Assembly: GCA_022264855.1 (NCBI GenBank)
Contig: JABYQU010000005.1
Coordinates: 186,001 to 250,000 of the forward strand
Direction of reading: 5' to 3'
Source of the DNA: Lenzites betulinus
Lineage: Eukaryota; Basidiomycota; Agaricomycetes; Polyporales; Polyporaceae
DNA: 64,000 nt
Shown: one piece after another, positions 8,226 to 19,595 of the stretch
Layout: the number at the start of each line of letters is the position of its first letter
Position numbering within the stretch: position 1 is the first letter of the stretch
Made by a program: the position numbers and the translations under genes
The notes under the pieces: model-generated
What the model was told of the DNA's origin: nothing
Database searches by the model: none
Seen by the model: the letters and a program-made list of their open reading frames with translations, nothing else

Positions 8226-10630
8226 ATGCTGACTTTCTTGGCATCGTCCCTGGCAGCACCCGCGGAGGCCAACATTTTCGCATCCCTTGGGCGAGCTGCT
8301 GCTATTTGCGGCGTAACCTGGCTTCTATGGAAGTTCTTCCGCCAATGGGTCGTCAAATCCACTCTGGATAATCTTCCCGGGCCCCCTTCGAGCTCGTGGC
8401 TCTTCGGTTTGTCGTTACACTAGCAATCTGTCCAATCCTCGTAACTAAATAGTGTATTTACTTCCAGGCAACCTCTGTCAAATTCTGGCCCTCGATTCGC
8501 TGCCGTTCCACGAGCATCTTGTTGACAATTATCCGGGAATCGTTGCGCTATGCGGTCCAATGGGAGTATGCTCGCAATGCGCATTGTAGCTTGAAATGTA
8601 CTAACCCATTCGTAGTCGAAGATTTTGTACGTTTTCGAGCCAGGGGCTCTTCACCACATTCTGGTGAAGGATCAGTACACGTACGAAGAGGGCCGGTTCT
8701 TCCTGCAGTGAGCCTGCAGAATCTTGGGACCGCGCACGGGATAGCTTATGGTATATCCCGCTAGGACTAACGAACTTGTTTTCGGGAAAGGGCTCCTCTC
8801 GACTTTGGGTAAGGATACTCGTTGCACAAGTTGTCGTCGTCCAATGAACTGACACAAAACCCGTAGGAGACCACCACCGCAAGCAACGCAAGATGCTCAA
8901 CCCGGTGTTCTCGCCGAGGCATATGCGGTACATGCTCCCTATATTTTACGACGTCGGGCGTCTTGTGTGTCCGTTCCTCAACGCGATCTGCTTCCGCGCA
9001 CTGACAATGTTCTCCGCAGCTCGCCCAAGCCGTAGAGGATCGAGTTAGCGATCAGCCTGCAGAGCTAGACATATCCATGTGGATGGGCCGCGCCGCCCTT
9101 GAGTTCATGGGCCGTGCCGGATTGGGCTATTCGTTGGATCCACTTGTCAAGGATACCCCAGATGAATATGCGGCAGCCCTTAAAGTATTCGGGTATGTCG
9201 GCCCCGCTTTCCGGGACACAGTATCAGAATCTCACTGGTCATCCTTGTTGGTAGCTCTGCGAACGCCATGGCCGCGATCCCAAGGCGGTTCCTTCCGTAC
9301 TTCCCCACAGTCCGGTTGGCGGGTATAGGCCACTGGATTTTGAGCCACTTCCCGCACTACGGCGTCCGAACTCTGGTCAGAGTATCAGATATATTGTGGA
9401 AGCGTTCGTTCGAGATCTATTCGGACAAGAAGGCGGCGATAGAGAGTGGAGAAACCCTTGGGCAGCAGGTCGGTGATGGCAAGGATATCATGAGCATCTT
9501 GAGTACGTGTGACAATACTTTACTACTCTCCGTCATATGTATGACATGCGACGTGCAGTGGCGGAGAACAAGAAGGCATCCGGGGAAGACAAGCTCGACG
9601 AGCAAGAGATTATCGCGCAAATGAGGTACGTGGTTGCTTCACACAATCAGACAACCCAAATCCCATCTTACTGCTGCCAATTTGCAGCACACTAATCTTA
9701 GCCGGCATGGACACGACCTCAAACGCCCTAGCTTTGATTCTCACCCACCTTGCCGAGAATCCAGACCTTCAGCAAGAGTTACGGGAGGAGATCATCAGTA
9801 CTGGCGCGAACAAGGACTTGGGGTTCGACGAGCTCATGAACGTCCCGCTCCTGGAAGCTGTCATTCGCGAGACCCTTAGGGTGTAGGTGATCCCATTCTT
9901 CTTGTTTACGCCAATCTCAGCATTGTCCAGGGATGCGCCGCTGGTACAGGTATTCCGGGAGTATGTACTACTTCCACTCCACTCTCGCGTACATGCGCTG
10001 ACTTGTGTATAGGACTCGCAAAGATGTTGTACTACCCCTCGACCACCCAATCCGTGGCCGCGACGGCTCAATGATCCACGAGATCTATGTGCCGAAGGAC
10101 ACCGTCGTTGTTGCCGGACTCTGGGGCTGCAACCGGCTCCCCGCACTCTGGGGCGAAGACGCCAAGGAGTGGAAGCCTAAACGGTGGCTATCCCCTCTTC
10201 CCGACGCGGTGTGCGACGCAAAGATCCCCGGTGTCTATTCGCACTTGTAAGCTCGCACCAGGGAGATTATTGCACAATACTGAGACGTATCTATAGGATG
10301 ACTTTCCTTGGCGGAGGCCGCGCTTGCATGTACGTATCATAACCACCATCATCGCTCGTACTGCCTTCTCTTACATCTCACCGTATAGCGGATTCAAGTT
10401 CTCGCAGCTGGAGATGAGTGAGTATCTAAGCTCCCGTATGCATCGTCTGCGCTGCCAACGCCGCAACAGAGGTCGTTCTATCCCTTCTCCTGTCCAGGTT
10501 CACTTTCGAGAAGTCTGTTCAGCCGGTGTTCTGGAATATCAGCGGGGTACGGTATCCGTCTGTTACGGGATATGGCGGGAAGCCGTGCCTTCCTATGAAG
10601 ATCGGCCTGTACAAGGGAAAGACCAACTAA
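8226..10630 (+). CDS. Cytochrome P450 monooxygenase (microsomal, class II type)
   Basis: Haem-thiolate monooxygenase working with NADPH-P450 reductase at the ER; substrate unknown. About a dozen exons were followed from the ATG at 8226 to the TAA at 10628-10630 without a frame break. The N-terminus has a membrane anchor (AAAICGVTWLLWKFF) and the proline hinge LPGPPSSS. Helix C has the HRKQRKMLNPVFS block. Helix I reads LILAGMDTTSNAL with the oxygen-binding AGxDT. Helix K has ExxR in EAVIRETLRV. The haem loop is FLGGGRACIGFKFSQLEM with the axial Cys, interrupted by an intron straight after CI. The C-terminus is GKPCLPMKIGLYKGKTN. The haem loop resembles the large expanded P450 clans of wood-decay basidiomycetes; I cannot assign the CYP family. 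It is convergent with the sirtuin gene. Confidence 0.92.
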
Positions 10631-11155
10631 CAACCCGGCTTTCCTATGACATCTGTCTCTTTCGCCTCCAATAATTATTCTGTGTCTATCTTTGTATGAG
10701 CGAGTTTCCTTTGAGTGCTTCGTTGCTGTTTACAGTACGCCACGATGCCGCAGGTCTTCGATGTACCGAAAACATAGCACTTGGAGAAGGTGGCATCTCC
10801 CCCTGGATGTCCACCCTCACGAGCTATGATATCTCCACTTCGTCATGGATGCGAAGCACGACCTGCCCTCATCATCCCATCCCGATATTCGTCGCGCACG
10901 AACCGAGCCGAATAGATTAAGCAGGGCGTGTACGTCTATCGCGGTATCATTGTCAACGTCTCTCCAGCACAGAACTGACAACTGTCGACGGCGGCGGGAC
11001 AGTGTACGCCTCTCGTTCGTACCGTATTACTGATCGTACAAATAGCAATAATTTACACACTCCGAATCGGGAACACGATACACAGGGTGAGGCCCTAAGG
11101 CCTGGGGGTGGTAAGTCTGAGGTCGCGAGTGTGGTCGTCGAAGCGTACAAGTGCA
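10631..11155. other. Convergent 3' flanks of P450 and sirtuin genes
   Basis: About 525 bp between two converging stop codons. No coding frame is convincing; 3' UTRs and terminators of both genes are expected here. Confidence 0.4.
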
Positions 11156-13940
11156 TCATCGCACGCGCCCCCGGCGGCGCGGCGCGGGGTGCACCGCGGT
11201 GCGCATATACGACTCGGGAAGGCGGCTCTCGTAGCGCGGCGCGTCCGACTCGTCTTCGCTGAAGCCCACGACGTCCACATCGACATCATCGTCGTCGTGA
11301 TGGTGTGCTGGCGCGGCCGATCGGAGCCCATACGACGGGGCTTGCCTGACGCCCGGCCTCTGGCCGAGCCACCCGCCGATCATGCTGCCTGTCCCGCTCG
11401 CGGCCCGCCTCTTGTGCGCGAACGTGGGAGGGGGCGTCGGGGGGAGCGACATGTCCTCTCGATATGGGGAGCGTGAGGGGCGGTGCGAAGGGGGGTCTTC
11501 GCGGTATGGCGAGGACGGTGCGGAGGACAGGGGGGAGGATAGTTGAGTGGCCCCGCTCATCGTGCGAGACATCTTCGGCGGAGAGGGAAGGGCTATCGAT
11601 GATGGAGGGGAGGACAGAGGAGAGGATATCTGCGAGAGCGTGCTGCTGATGCGGGATAGATCATACGGGGAAGTGATGCGCGACCCTCGCGGAGGAGTGC
11701 ACATGGGCGAAGGCGCATGTCGCGAGATCCTCGGTGATAGTGGTGGTGAGCGTTCTCCTGACGAAGCTGGCGGCGAGGACAGTGGTGAGCACGGCATCTC
11801 TAGAGGTATAGTCGAGCCGGGCAGCTTCGGCGCAACGGTCTCGATGACTACGCCAGCCATAATCTGCGAGCGTGGCGGAAGCTTGATGGTAAGCCGCTTG
11901 GGGTCGTCGCGAGACACCGGAGGGGTAGGGAGGGCGCTATCCTTCTGGCGCTTCTGCTTCCCCTCTTTCACCTTGGTTTTCCGAGCCTTCTTCGCAGGCG
12001 AGACAGGCGAGGACGGAGGTGCGCTAGTCTTGCGCTTCTTCGCCGGACGAACGTGACCGTCGCTCTCCGAATGCGACTGTTCCTTCCGCTTCTTGCCCTT
12101 CTTCACCGGGGATGGCTCTTCGCTCGACGCCACAACTTCGCCCTTCTCCCTCTCCTCCGCTTGCCGAGCCGACTCCGCCGCTGCCTCCTCTCTCCGTTTT
12201 CTCCGCTCCTGCAATGCCTCCTTCGCCTGCCTCTCCCTCTCTAGTTCGTCATGCACCATCTGCGCGAAGCTCTGAGCGTCTCCTCGTATCCAGACATCAA
12301 AGACGCCCTCCCATTCTCTCGTCGGCACAGGGAAATCTAGGTTGAGGTACACGGTCCGCATGGGAGGCTCCTCGTCCTCGGTAGGCGAGCGGCGTGGCGA
12401 CGGCGTGGGGGTCGCGAGGCCATGGGAAGACGTCGCGGGATCCTCGGATGGTACATTCAGCGCAGTGTACCGGGAGCGGACGGCCTTGGAGAACTCGCGC
12501 ACGATGCGCTTCGTCCCAGGGACTCGTAGGCTGGTGCCTACGACAAGAAGCAGGTCCGCACCCGCGCGGCCCTTCCCTTTGGAGCTGCCGATGAGGTCCT
12601 TGCGCACGACGTTCCCGACCTCCTCGCCGTCTTTATGGTCCTCGTTGTATAGCACGACGCTTGGCCGCAGTCTCCCCACTCCGCGAGACCGTTTACCCAC
12701 GAGCTGGCGCGTAGCCTCAAGGGTCGTGCACTGTGGACAGGGCGGGGGTGTACCTGATGACAGGGGGCCTATGTAGTCGCGCAAGGGGTATGGATGTCTA
12801 CAAGTCTGGCAGTACATCGATTGTAGAGTGCCGTGCAGGGGGATACACCGGGGTGTTTCTGCGGGAGGGGACGGTAACCGGCCTACCACGGGCTCTTCAG
12901 AGGGGCCAGCCGAAGGGGGAATGGTCTTCGTTTTCGATGCTCGGGGCCTACATCTCTTATCGTCAAGCTCTGGCACGCCAAAGGACAACCCGGATTTCTC
13001 TTCGAGCGCGTCAATGTTCTGCGTATACACTCGGAGGAGACGCCGGCGCTCGTCCAGGACACGCAGGAAGCGGTGGAATGGTGTTGGTTCTGCAGTCTCT
13101 GAGAGCTGGGATAGTTGGGCAATCATTTGACAGAAGAGGGATGTTGCCTCCTCAGACTGAAAAGAATTATAGGGTGTGAGCAAACGGCGGCGGGATTACA
13201 TCAAGAGCACGTAAAGCAGGCCTTCTGGATATCGACCGCGACTGGGGGTCAGGAATGTAGGGACGCAACTACAGGTGATATATTCGCATATGGTTGAATA
13301 TTGCATATGTTCAATGGTAGCGGGTGGGACCGTGCACATGGCACCAGTCCCCTGACAGCACTTGATGGGTTTTACCCAATTTTCCACACCGAGTATAGAG
13401 AGGGAGCGTGCGTAGAGCACCTGCATGCTTGTGTCGACGTCGTTCAGGTTGATAGTATAGCGAGCTGACCACGCATGGCCCAGCCTGGGCCAGCACGTAG
13501 CGACTGCTCTGTACCGCCTTCGCGAGTGCAGCGCTCGTTCGCAGCAGCTTGAATGCCATGTCGCGGGCAACCGTCTGCCTATCCACACGGTCAAAACGGG
13601 GTGAAGACTCACACTGAATACCGATGCATCGAAGAGATCCTTGCCCGAGCTCAACGTCGGATGATCTTTCTTGAGAGTTTGGAACAGCCCTTCTGAGGAC
13701 CTAAAATCTGGGATCCCAGCACGGACTGATATTCCCGCACCTGCGATATGCATTCTTGTCAGCCTCGCTCAAGTCCAGAAGGGTTTTTGATTACTCACCG
13801 CACACTACCACGATGCGGCGCGACTTAAGTATGGTCTGGATGACCCGCTTGAGATTGCTACTGGGGTCGGGGCAAGGGGCCAGAAACGATGGCGACGGCG
13901 GGAACGGAGCTGCCGCATCCAGCGGAAGGAACACCGTCAT
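11156..13940 (-). CDS. HST4: Sirtuin, NAD-dependent histone deacetylase of Hst3/Hst4 type
   Basis: Class I sirtuin of the Hst3/Hst4 branch, which in yeasts removes H3K56 acetylation and protects replication and silencing. Exons 13799-13940, 13613-13740 and 11156-13156 keep the frame and give about 756 residues. Visible motifs are VVVCGAGISVRAGIPDFRSS (NAD pocket), YTQNIDALEEKSGL (catalytic region), HGTLQSMYCQTC with a later CPQC (zinc ligands), RPSVVLYNEDH and VVGTSLRVPGTKRIVREF. The last ~380 residues are a disordered Lys/Arg- and Ser/Pro-rich tail with nuclear localisation patches (KKGKKRK, PAKKRK, PAKKARK). Intron 2, at 456 nt, is far longer than others here, and the frame stays open for about 140 codons into it. 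Start chosen at MTVFLPLDAA; an in-frame Met further upstream is possible. Confidence 0.9.
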
Positions 13941-14551
13941 CGCAGGCCGACGACTTGACGGCGAGCAGGATGGGCGCGAGAGCGAGCAGAGTGTGCAGAG
14001 GGGAGCGGGAGAGGGATGGAGGAGGGAAAGAGAGGCGTTGAGTGCGGCCGTCTGCAATGTTCCTGGCAGTTGACGCGGTGGCGCGCCGTTCGGGTCGGGA
14101 CGCCTGCGCGCGCTCAATAGATCTCCCACAAGATCAATTGGGCGGTTATCACCGTCCACTACGTTCGAGGAGTCCTCGAGCTCGACATCCTGGCATGATG
14201 ATGCACCTGCTGTATACTACGCGTTCACCGTCGTATTCTAAGGTTGTGCGCGGCGTTTGGTATCTCTTTATCTCATAAATATAGGCCTCCTCAATGTGAG
14301 TCCACACCATCACTACCGTTCTCCGACACGATCCTCAATGCGAATTCAACAGGTCTGGATGATCCACAGAGTGATGTTCAAAATGGAAAGCGGCGTCAGG
14401 AAATTCATCATGAACAACGATGCCAACATCCATATGTATCCATACAAGTACTTATACAACCAATCTCACCCAGGTCACAGCTTCGTGTGTCTCAACCATA
14501 GTCAACCATGCATGATGTCTCCGATTTTCCACCCTGTACCATGGCCAATGC
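13941..14551. other. Upstream region of the sirtuin gene, no gene seen
   Basis: About 610 bp between the sirtuin start codon and the stop of the next - strand gene. Nothing beyond short overlapping frames is visible; it should contain the sirtuin promoter. Confidence 0.4.
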
Positions 14552-14950
14552 CTAGTTATCGACATCTGGGTCTTCAAAGATGCGGTCCATCTCGCGCTCT
14601 TGTTTGTAGGCATCGACCTTGATTCCCTGGGTGTAGCTAGAGACGTTTCTTTCCTCCTCGGTGCTGCTGGACTTCAGGTCGTCGACTTCTCCTGTGAAAA
14701 ATATGTGAGTATATATGCAATCATCATAATTTGACCGTTGCTTACTGCGGGGGATCTGACCCGAATGCTCAGACTTCTCGGTCTCCTTATCCTCCTGGCT
14801 GTAGTCACGGTTCGTGGTCTGGCCGGCTGCACCACGGGCGCCGTCTGTGGAATCACTGAAGGGGTCGTCACCGCGGGCGTCCAGCTGAGGGTTGTAGGCG
14901 TCGTCGGCATTGCCAGAGGACTTGCGAGGGCTGCGCGACTGGTTGACCAT
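14552..14950 (-). CDS. Small hydrophilic protein of unknown function (114 aa)
   Basis: Two exons, 14746-14950 and 14552-14691, with a 54 nt GT-AG intron, give 345 nt and a complete frame of 114 residues from MVNQSRSPRKSSG to MDRIFEDPDVDN. The protein is charged, rich in Ser, Asp, Glu and Gln, lacks membrane segments or signal peptide and is probably disordered. I recognise no domain. Frame closure across a canonical intron and the biased composition support a real gene; transcription is not shown. Confidence 0.5.
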   Translation of the reverse strand: MVNQSRSPRKSSGNADDAYNPQLDARGDDPFSDSTDGARGAAGQTTNRDYSQEDKETEKSEHSGQIPRSKQRSNYDDCIYTHIFFTGEVDDLKSSSTEEERNVSSYTQGIKVDAYKQEREMDRIFEDPDVDN

Positions 14951-15447
14951 TATGGGTATGCGATGATGTGGTCTTGCGGCGCTGAGAGGGGGAAGTCTGG
15001 ACGTTGGTGAGTTGATTGTTACCCACCACACGCATTGGCTTATATATCACTCGACCCCTCTGTTATAGCATACTCGCCTCCCGACGTCAGCGCTTCAGCA
15101 TGGGTCACATCATAGAGATCAGTAAGTCTTCTACTAGAATGGGGTCACATCGTTCTCGAGCACCTGTCAATTATCGAGTGACTTGGATGTGGCGACGCTG
15201 ACGTCCTTGCTTCACCTCCCCGATTGATGTTCTCCGCACGAAGGAAGCACACCGCTTGAGTTGTTCGCACTCTTCACATACATAACAATACAATTGAATG
15301 CATGCAGGCTCCCTTGATGTCCCGATATTTGGTCCCTAGTTGCTCTGAAGCAACTTCGACATGAACATTTGAACAGAGGAAGCATGCAGCTCGTTTGACA
15401 TACGGCTTGTGCTGATATTGACGAGGTGATTGAGCATAACTGTTACC
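14951..15447. other. Spacer before tRNA-Arg, no gene seen
   Basis: About 500 bp holding the likely promoter of the small - strand gene and the 5' flank of the tRNA gene. No coding frame or repeat stands out. Confidence 0.4.
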
Positions 15448-15529
15448 GGCCGGCTGGCCTAATGGTTAAGGCGTCAGTTTCCGGGAAGGAATCAGCTGAA
15501 GATTCTGGGTTCGACTCCCAGGTTGGTCG
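15448..15529 (+). tRNA. tRNA-Arg (anticodon CCG) with a 9-nt intron
   Basis: The cloverleaf can be drawn by eye: acceptor GGCCGGC with GTTGGTC (three G-U pairs), D stem GCC/GGC, anticodon stem TCAGT with GCTGA, loop with CCG at 15481-15483, T stem CTGGG/CCCAG with loop TTCGACT, and discriminator G. After the purine at position 37 come about 9 extra nucleotides (about 15485-15493), the normal site of a nuclear tRNA intron. The B box GGTTCGACTCC is intact and a T5 terminator follows at 15531. It reads CGG codons, frequent in this GC-rich genome. Confidence 0.9.
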
Positions 15530-15530
15530 C

Positions 15531-15535
15531 TTTTT
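15531..15535 (+). terminator. RNA polymerase III T5 terminator of tRNA-Arg
   Basis: TTTTT begins two bases after the tRNA 3' end, the usual polymerase III stop. Confidence 0.75.
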
Positions 15536-15845
15536 GCTGTATGACACTCTCGCACACGCAGGCGAAAAGACTCATCTCATGGATCAAAAAGCTGCGTTTG
15601 GGTGTGCATGTAGGACCTGATGGGAACTGATTGTGCGGCTCAATAGCCGGAGGATCCTACTGTGACCGGTTTTCATGCCAAAACGGGAAGTGTGTCACGC
15701 GTTGTGGCTGAGGGAACGGCGCGGCATGTGGCCCTGCTGAGCGCCGGATCCGCTGCGTGCTCTGTTCAACTCTTTCTCTCTTCTTCCTGTCCCACTCTCC
15801 CTCATCCGGTCGTCGCGCAGGCTACGCTCAGCGGCGCGAGACATA

Positions 15846-17417
15846 ATGTCCTTCTTTTCCGCCTCGACGTCGAACTCGCTCGTGAATAACAACGCCGCGG
15901 ACAAAGATATTGAGGTCGCGGACCCTCCGACGGACTCTATCTCCGCCGTCGCGTTCTCTCCTACCGCCGACTATCTCGCAGTCGGGTCATGGGACAATAA
16001 TGTGCGTGGCAGGCACGCGGGTTCGTGTGGCTTGGGGATAACTGACGTTTCGTCGCGCGTGTGGTTAGGTTCGGATATACGAAGTTGGCGCCAGTGGGCA
16101 GACGCAAGGGAAGGCGATGTATCCACACCAGGGGCCAGTGTTGAGTGTGTGTTGGAACAAGGTATGTAGCTCTGTATGTTGACTCAGTGACGGAGAGCTA
16201 ACGCGCACGCCGTGGCACGCGTCCTCCGCCTCCAGGACGGCTCAAAGATCCTCTCGGGTGGCGCGGACAACGCGGGACGCATGTTCGACGTGACCACAGG
16301 CCAGTCGTCGCAGGTCGCCCAACATGACGCGCCGATCCGTGTCGTGCGGTGGATCGAGTCGCCGCAAGGAAGTGTCCTTGCCACCGGTAGCTGGGACAAA
16401 ACGATCAAGGTCCGTCTTCCGCGCTTTCTACTCACTGCATGTTCCCAACACAGTGCTTGGAACAGTACTGGGACCTACGGACGCCAAACCCTGTGTCCAC
16501 AGTGCAGCTGCCTGATCGGTGCTATACTATGGATGTCCAATACCCCCTCATGGTCGTCGGTACCGCCGAGCGACACATCCAAGTGTTCAACCTTGCCAAT
16601 CCCACTACCCCTTTCAAGGTGCGTAAAAGTGGTGCAGGCGCTATAGAGACGTCGTCTGACTTGACTGCGTGCCATTTCTAGACGCTTGTCTCCCCATTGA
16701 AGTGGCAGACGCGCGTGGTGTCTTGCTTCCCGTCCGCGAACGGCTTTGCTGTAGGCAGTATCGAAGGTCGTGTCGCCATCCAGTGCGTGTTTATCGTTGA
16801 TGAATTCATACACCGGCTCATCCTTCCCCCCCGCGAACAGATATGTAGAAGAAAAGGATGCTTCGTGAGCCACCTCCTTGACCTGCGTGGTACCTTTATG
16901 TCTAATATCTCCGCTCATACAGTAACAACTTCTCATTCAAATGCCACCGCCGTGACCAGCAACCGAGCTCTAAGGACCAGTCCCTGGTCTACGCCGTGAA
17001 CGACATATCCTTCCACCCCGTGCACGGCACCTTCTCCACCTGTGGTAAGCCATACCCTACTCCACCGTCCCTATCCGCACCCGCTCACACCCCCTGCCGC
17101 AGGCTCTGACGGCACCATCAACTTCTGGGACAAGGACGCCCGCACACGCCTGAAATGTACGTTTACCTCTCTCCCCCGCCTCCACTTCCCCGTCCGTTCG
17201 AAACCCCTGCTAATCCCGCGCGCGACACACAGCGTTCGAGCCCGCGCCGGCCCCCGTGGCGTGCACGGCGTTCAACCGCTCGGGCACGATCTTCGCGTAC
17301 GCGCTCTCGTACGACTGGTCAAAGGGCCACTCGGGCATGACGCCCGGGCACCCGAACAAGCTCATGCTGCACGCGTGCAAGGACGAGGAGGTCAAGCGCA
17401 AGCCCACGAAGCGGTGA
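15846..17417 (+). CDS. RAE1: mRNA export factor Rae1/Gle2 (WD40 nuclear pore protein)
   Basis: WD40 propeller of the nuclear pore that binds Nup98-type GLEBS motifs and works in mRNA export and spindle assembly. The coding region starts [20 protein letters not shown] at 15846 and stops at the TGA at 17415-17417, with several introns. Blades visible in order: [102 protein letters not shown] and [20 protein letters not shown]. The end ([19 protein letters not shown]) is the typical Rae1 C-terminus. Length, about 350 residues, matches the family. It converges with ERG3. Confidence 0.95.
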
Positions 17418-18383
17418 GCGGCGCGCGAATATTCTTCTGATGCTTGTTGGGGCGTGGAGCTGGATGGGATGCGGGGAGGTGCTGCTGCTGCTGTTCGCTC
17501 ATGCTGGCGAGAAGAGGAGAGAAGAGGCGGGTGGGTGCGCCCGCAGATATGCGTACAGGCGTACAGGCGGGCGGACGGGATGGGAAAAGCGGGTCTACTT
17601 ACGGCTCCTGGCTTGGTACTCTGGTACTCTGATAGTGATACTCCGTGTTCGTGTTTTGTTTGCCCGTCGCTGTAATGACAAGTCGTTCGATCCGCTGTGC
17701 TGTATCGTATACGTATGTCGACCCAGAGTGTTTGTGTTGCGAGGCTGCAGCTGTACCGTGGCGCTGCGCCGCGCCGTGATGTCGTTCCTCCTTGCGTGTC
17801 TGAGTTTGACGGCCGTGTGCGGTGCCGTGATGTCGATGTCTGCGTGGAGCAGTCCCCCTGATTTCCCAATTCCTCGCGTCCGAATACGAGCGCGGCGCAG
17901 AAGCCGCTCAAATTCGGACGGTCGCACACGCCCACAAGCACAGACAGCGCTAGAGGCTCCACCTGAGTGCTGAAAGGCAAACGTGCAGACGGACGAGAGA
18001 CGAGACGGAACAGCGATTAAATTCCGGTCTTCGACAGACAGACAGGGGACACGCATCGATTAGCTGCCGGGACCTGGTATAAGCGACCGTGACGCGTCGA
18101 GACAGCAGAGACAGAGAGCATTAGTAGGTAGTAATTGAGCCCCTACAGGTAGTAGTAGCTATGACGCGCGTATCTATGGCGCCCCGCGGCGCGGCGGCGC
18201 GCGGATGTAGTAGTAGTGTACATTTGGGTGTCGGGGTCGTGGCGTGCGTCGTGATAAACATCCATAGAAAGTGATAATATGCGGGGGACGCTCAGAGCGA
18301 TATGCAGTGGAAGAGCCGGAGCCTGTTGGCGGGCCAGAGAGCGGGGAGAGGATAAAGGGGGAAAGGGCGGCGCGGCGCGGCGC
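17418..18383. other. RAE1/ERG3 convergent spacer, no gene seen
   Basis: Nearly 1 kb between converging stop codons. Several open frames exist on both strands but they overlap one another and show no family motif. Expected content is the two 3' UTRs. Confidence 0.45.
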
Positions 18384-19595
18384 TCACTCGTCCTTGCCGA
18401 GTGCCTGCTTGGCGCGCTGGGCTTCGAGGGCCTTGACGGTCGCCATCGGGTCGTACTCCGCCTTAGGCTGGCGATACGACTTGCCCATGCGGTCTGCCCA
18501 CGTGAAGTACTAAGAGGAACAGATAGACGCGTCAGCTGATGATTCGGGCGGGTAGCGCGGGAAGCAAGAATAAACGTACCTGGCCGTAGTTCACGGTGAA
18601 GTAGAGATGGTGCAGGGTGTGGTGCGCAGGGCCGTTGATCACCTTCTCGAGGGGGTGGCCGGTGATCATGTCCGAGTCGTGGATGAGGATCGACCAGAAG
18701 TTGACGAAGACGAAGAGCCCGAGGAAGAGCTTCCGGTGGATGGGGAAGATGTAGGGGAAGACGTGGTAGGGCACGGACTGCAGGTAGCCGTCGAGCGGGT
18801 GGAACGCGTGCGACGCGAAGGGGGTGGGGACTGCACGGGAGCGGTTCGTAAGTCATATGCATACATGGACTGAGGAGCACAACGTACTGAGCCACTTGTG
18901 GTGGGGCTTGTGCAGCCACTTGTAACAGATCGGGTGGTGCTCCCATCGATGTACCCAGTAGACGAGATAGTCCGTGAAGACAAGGAAACTAGCGACCGGC
19001 GTGTCAGCTGGCGTATACACGCAGGACCAAACGAATGTGCTTACATGAATACGGAGGCGACCAGATACAGCCAGCCATACTCGTCAACATTATCATACAT
19101 TTTTGAGTGCCCCCTAACCTCCGCCAGGAACCATGGTAGGGTGAGGAGAATCATCCCCGGGAAGGCCTGCAAGCTCATTTTGATTTCGAGCTTGACCTGG
19201 TTTTTGAGGAAGCGCGGGTGCTTCATCATTTCATGGTCGAAGATATACTGGTATGACAGGCCAGCAAAGAGGAAGTACATTATGTGGATCCCGACGAAAG
19301 TTAGGGTGAGCAGCGAGAGGATCTGCCGAGGCATGTAGTCGCGGGGCCAAGCAGAGGCAACGGTCTCGGAAGCGACGAGTGGTGAGGTAAGCAGCTCATC
19401 CGGTAGCGGTGGATGGGGAATGTATGAGATCAGCTGAGACCAGGCGGACGAGTGTGAGGAGAGGAAGGAGACGTGGGAGGAATTGTATAGGCCGGCGGTA
19501 TTCGTGGACGCGGTTGTGAACGCGGAGACCGGGAGAAGGGCGGCCCACGCCTTGTCGAGCACGTACTCGTCCGCGAGGTGGAGGACGATATCCAT
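18384..19595 (-). CDS. ERG3: Delta7-sterol 5(6)-desaturase (sterol C-5 desaturase)
   Basis: ER di-iron desaturase that introduces the C5-C6 double bond late in ergosterol synthesis, with cytochrome b5. Start [20 protein letters not shown] at 19595; four exons; stop TGA at 18384-18386. The histidine boxes are [16 protein letters not shown] and [16 protein letters not shown], in the right order, with further ligands in [12 protein letters not shown]. Hydrophobic membrane segments lie at [43 protein letters not shown] and [17 protein letters not shown]. The C-terminus is charged (RQALGKDE) with no classic dilysine signal. The long Ser-rich N-terminal loop ([17 protein letters not shown]) is in the position usual for fungal Erg3. 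Confidence 0.95.

Noticed and set aside
17440..17980. Long overlapping frames on both strands after RAE1
   Set aside because: Both strands are open at once over the same DNA, with no family motif or splice logic; this is expected in GC-rich 3' flanks.
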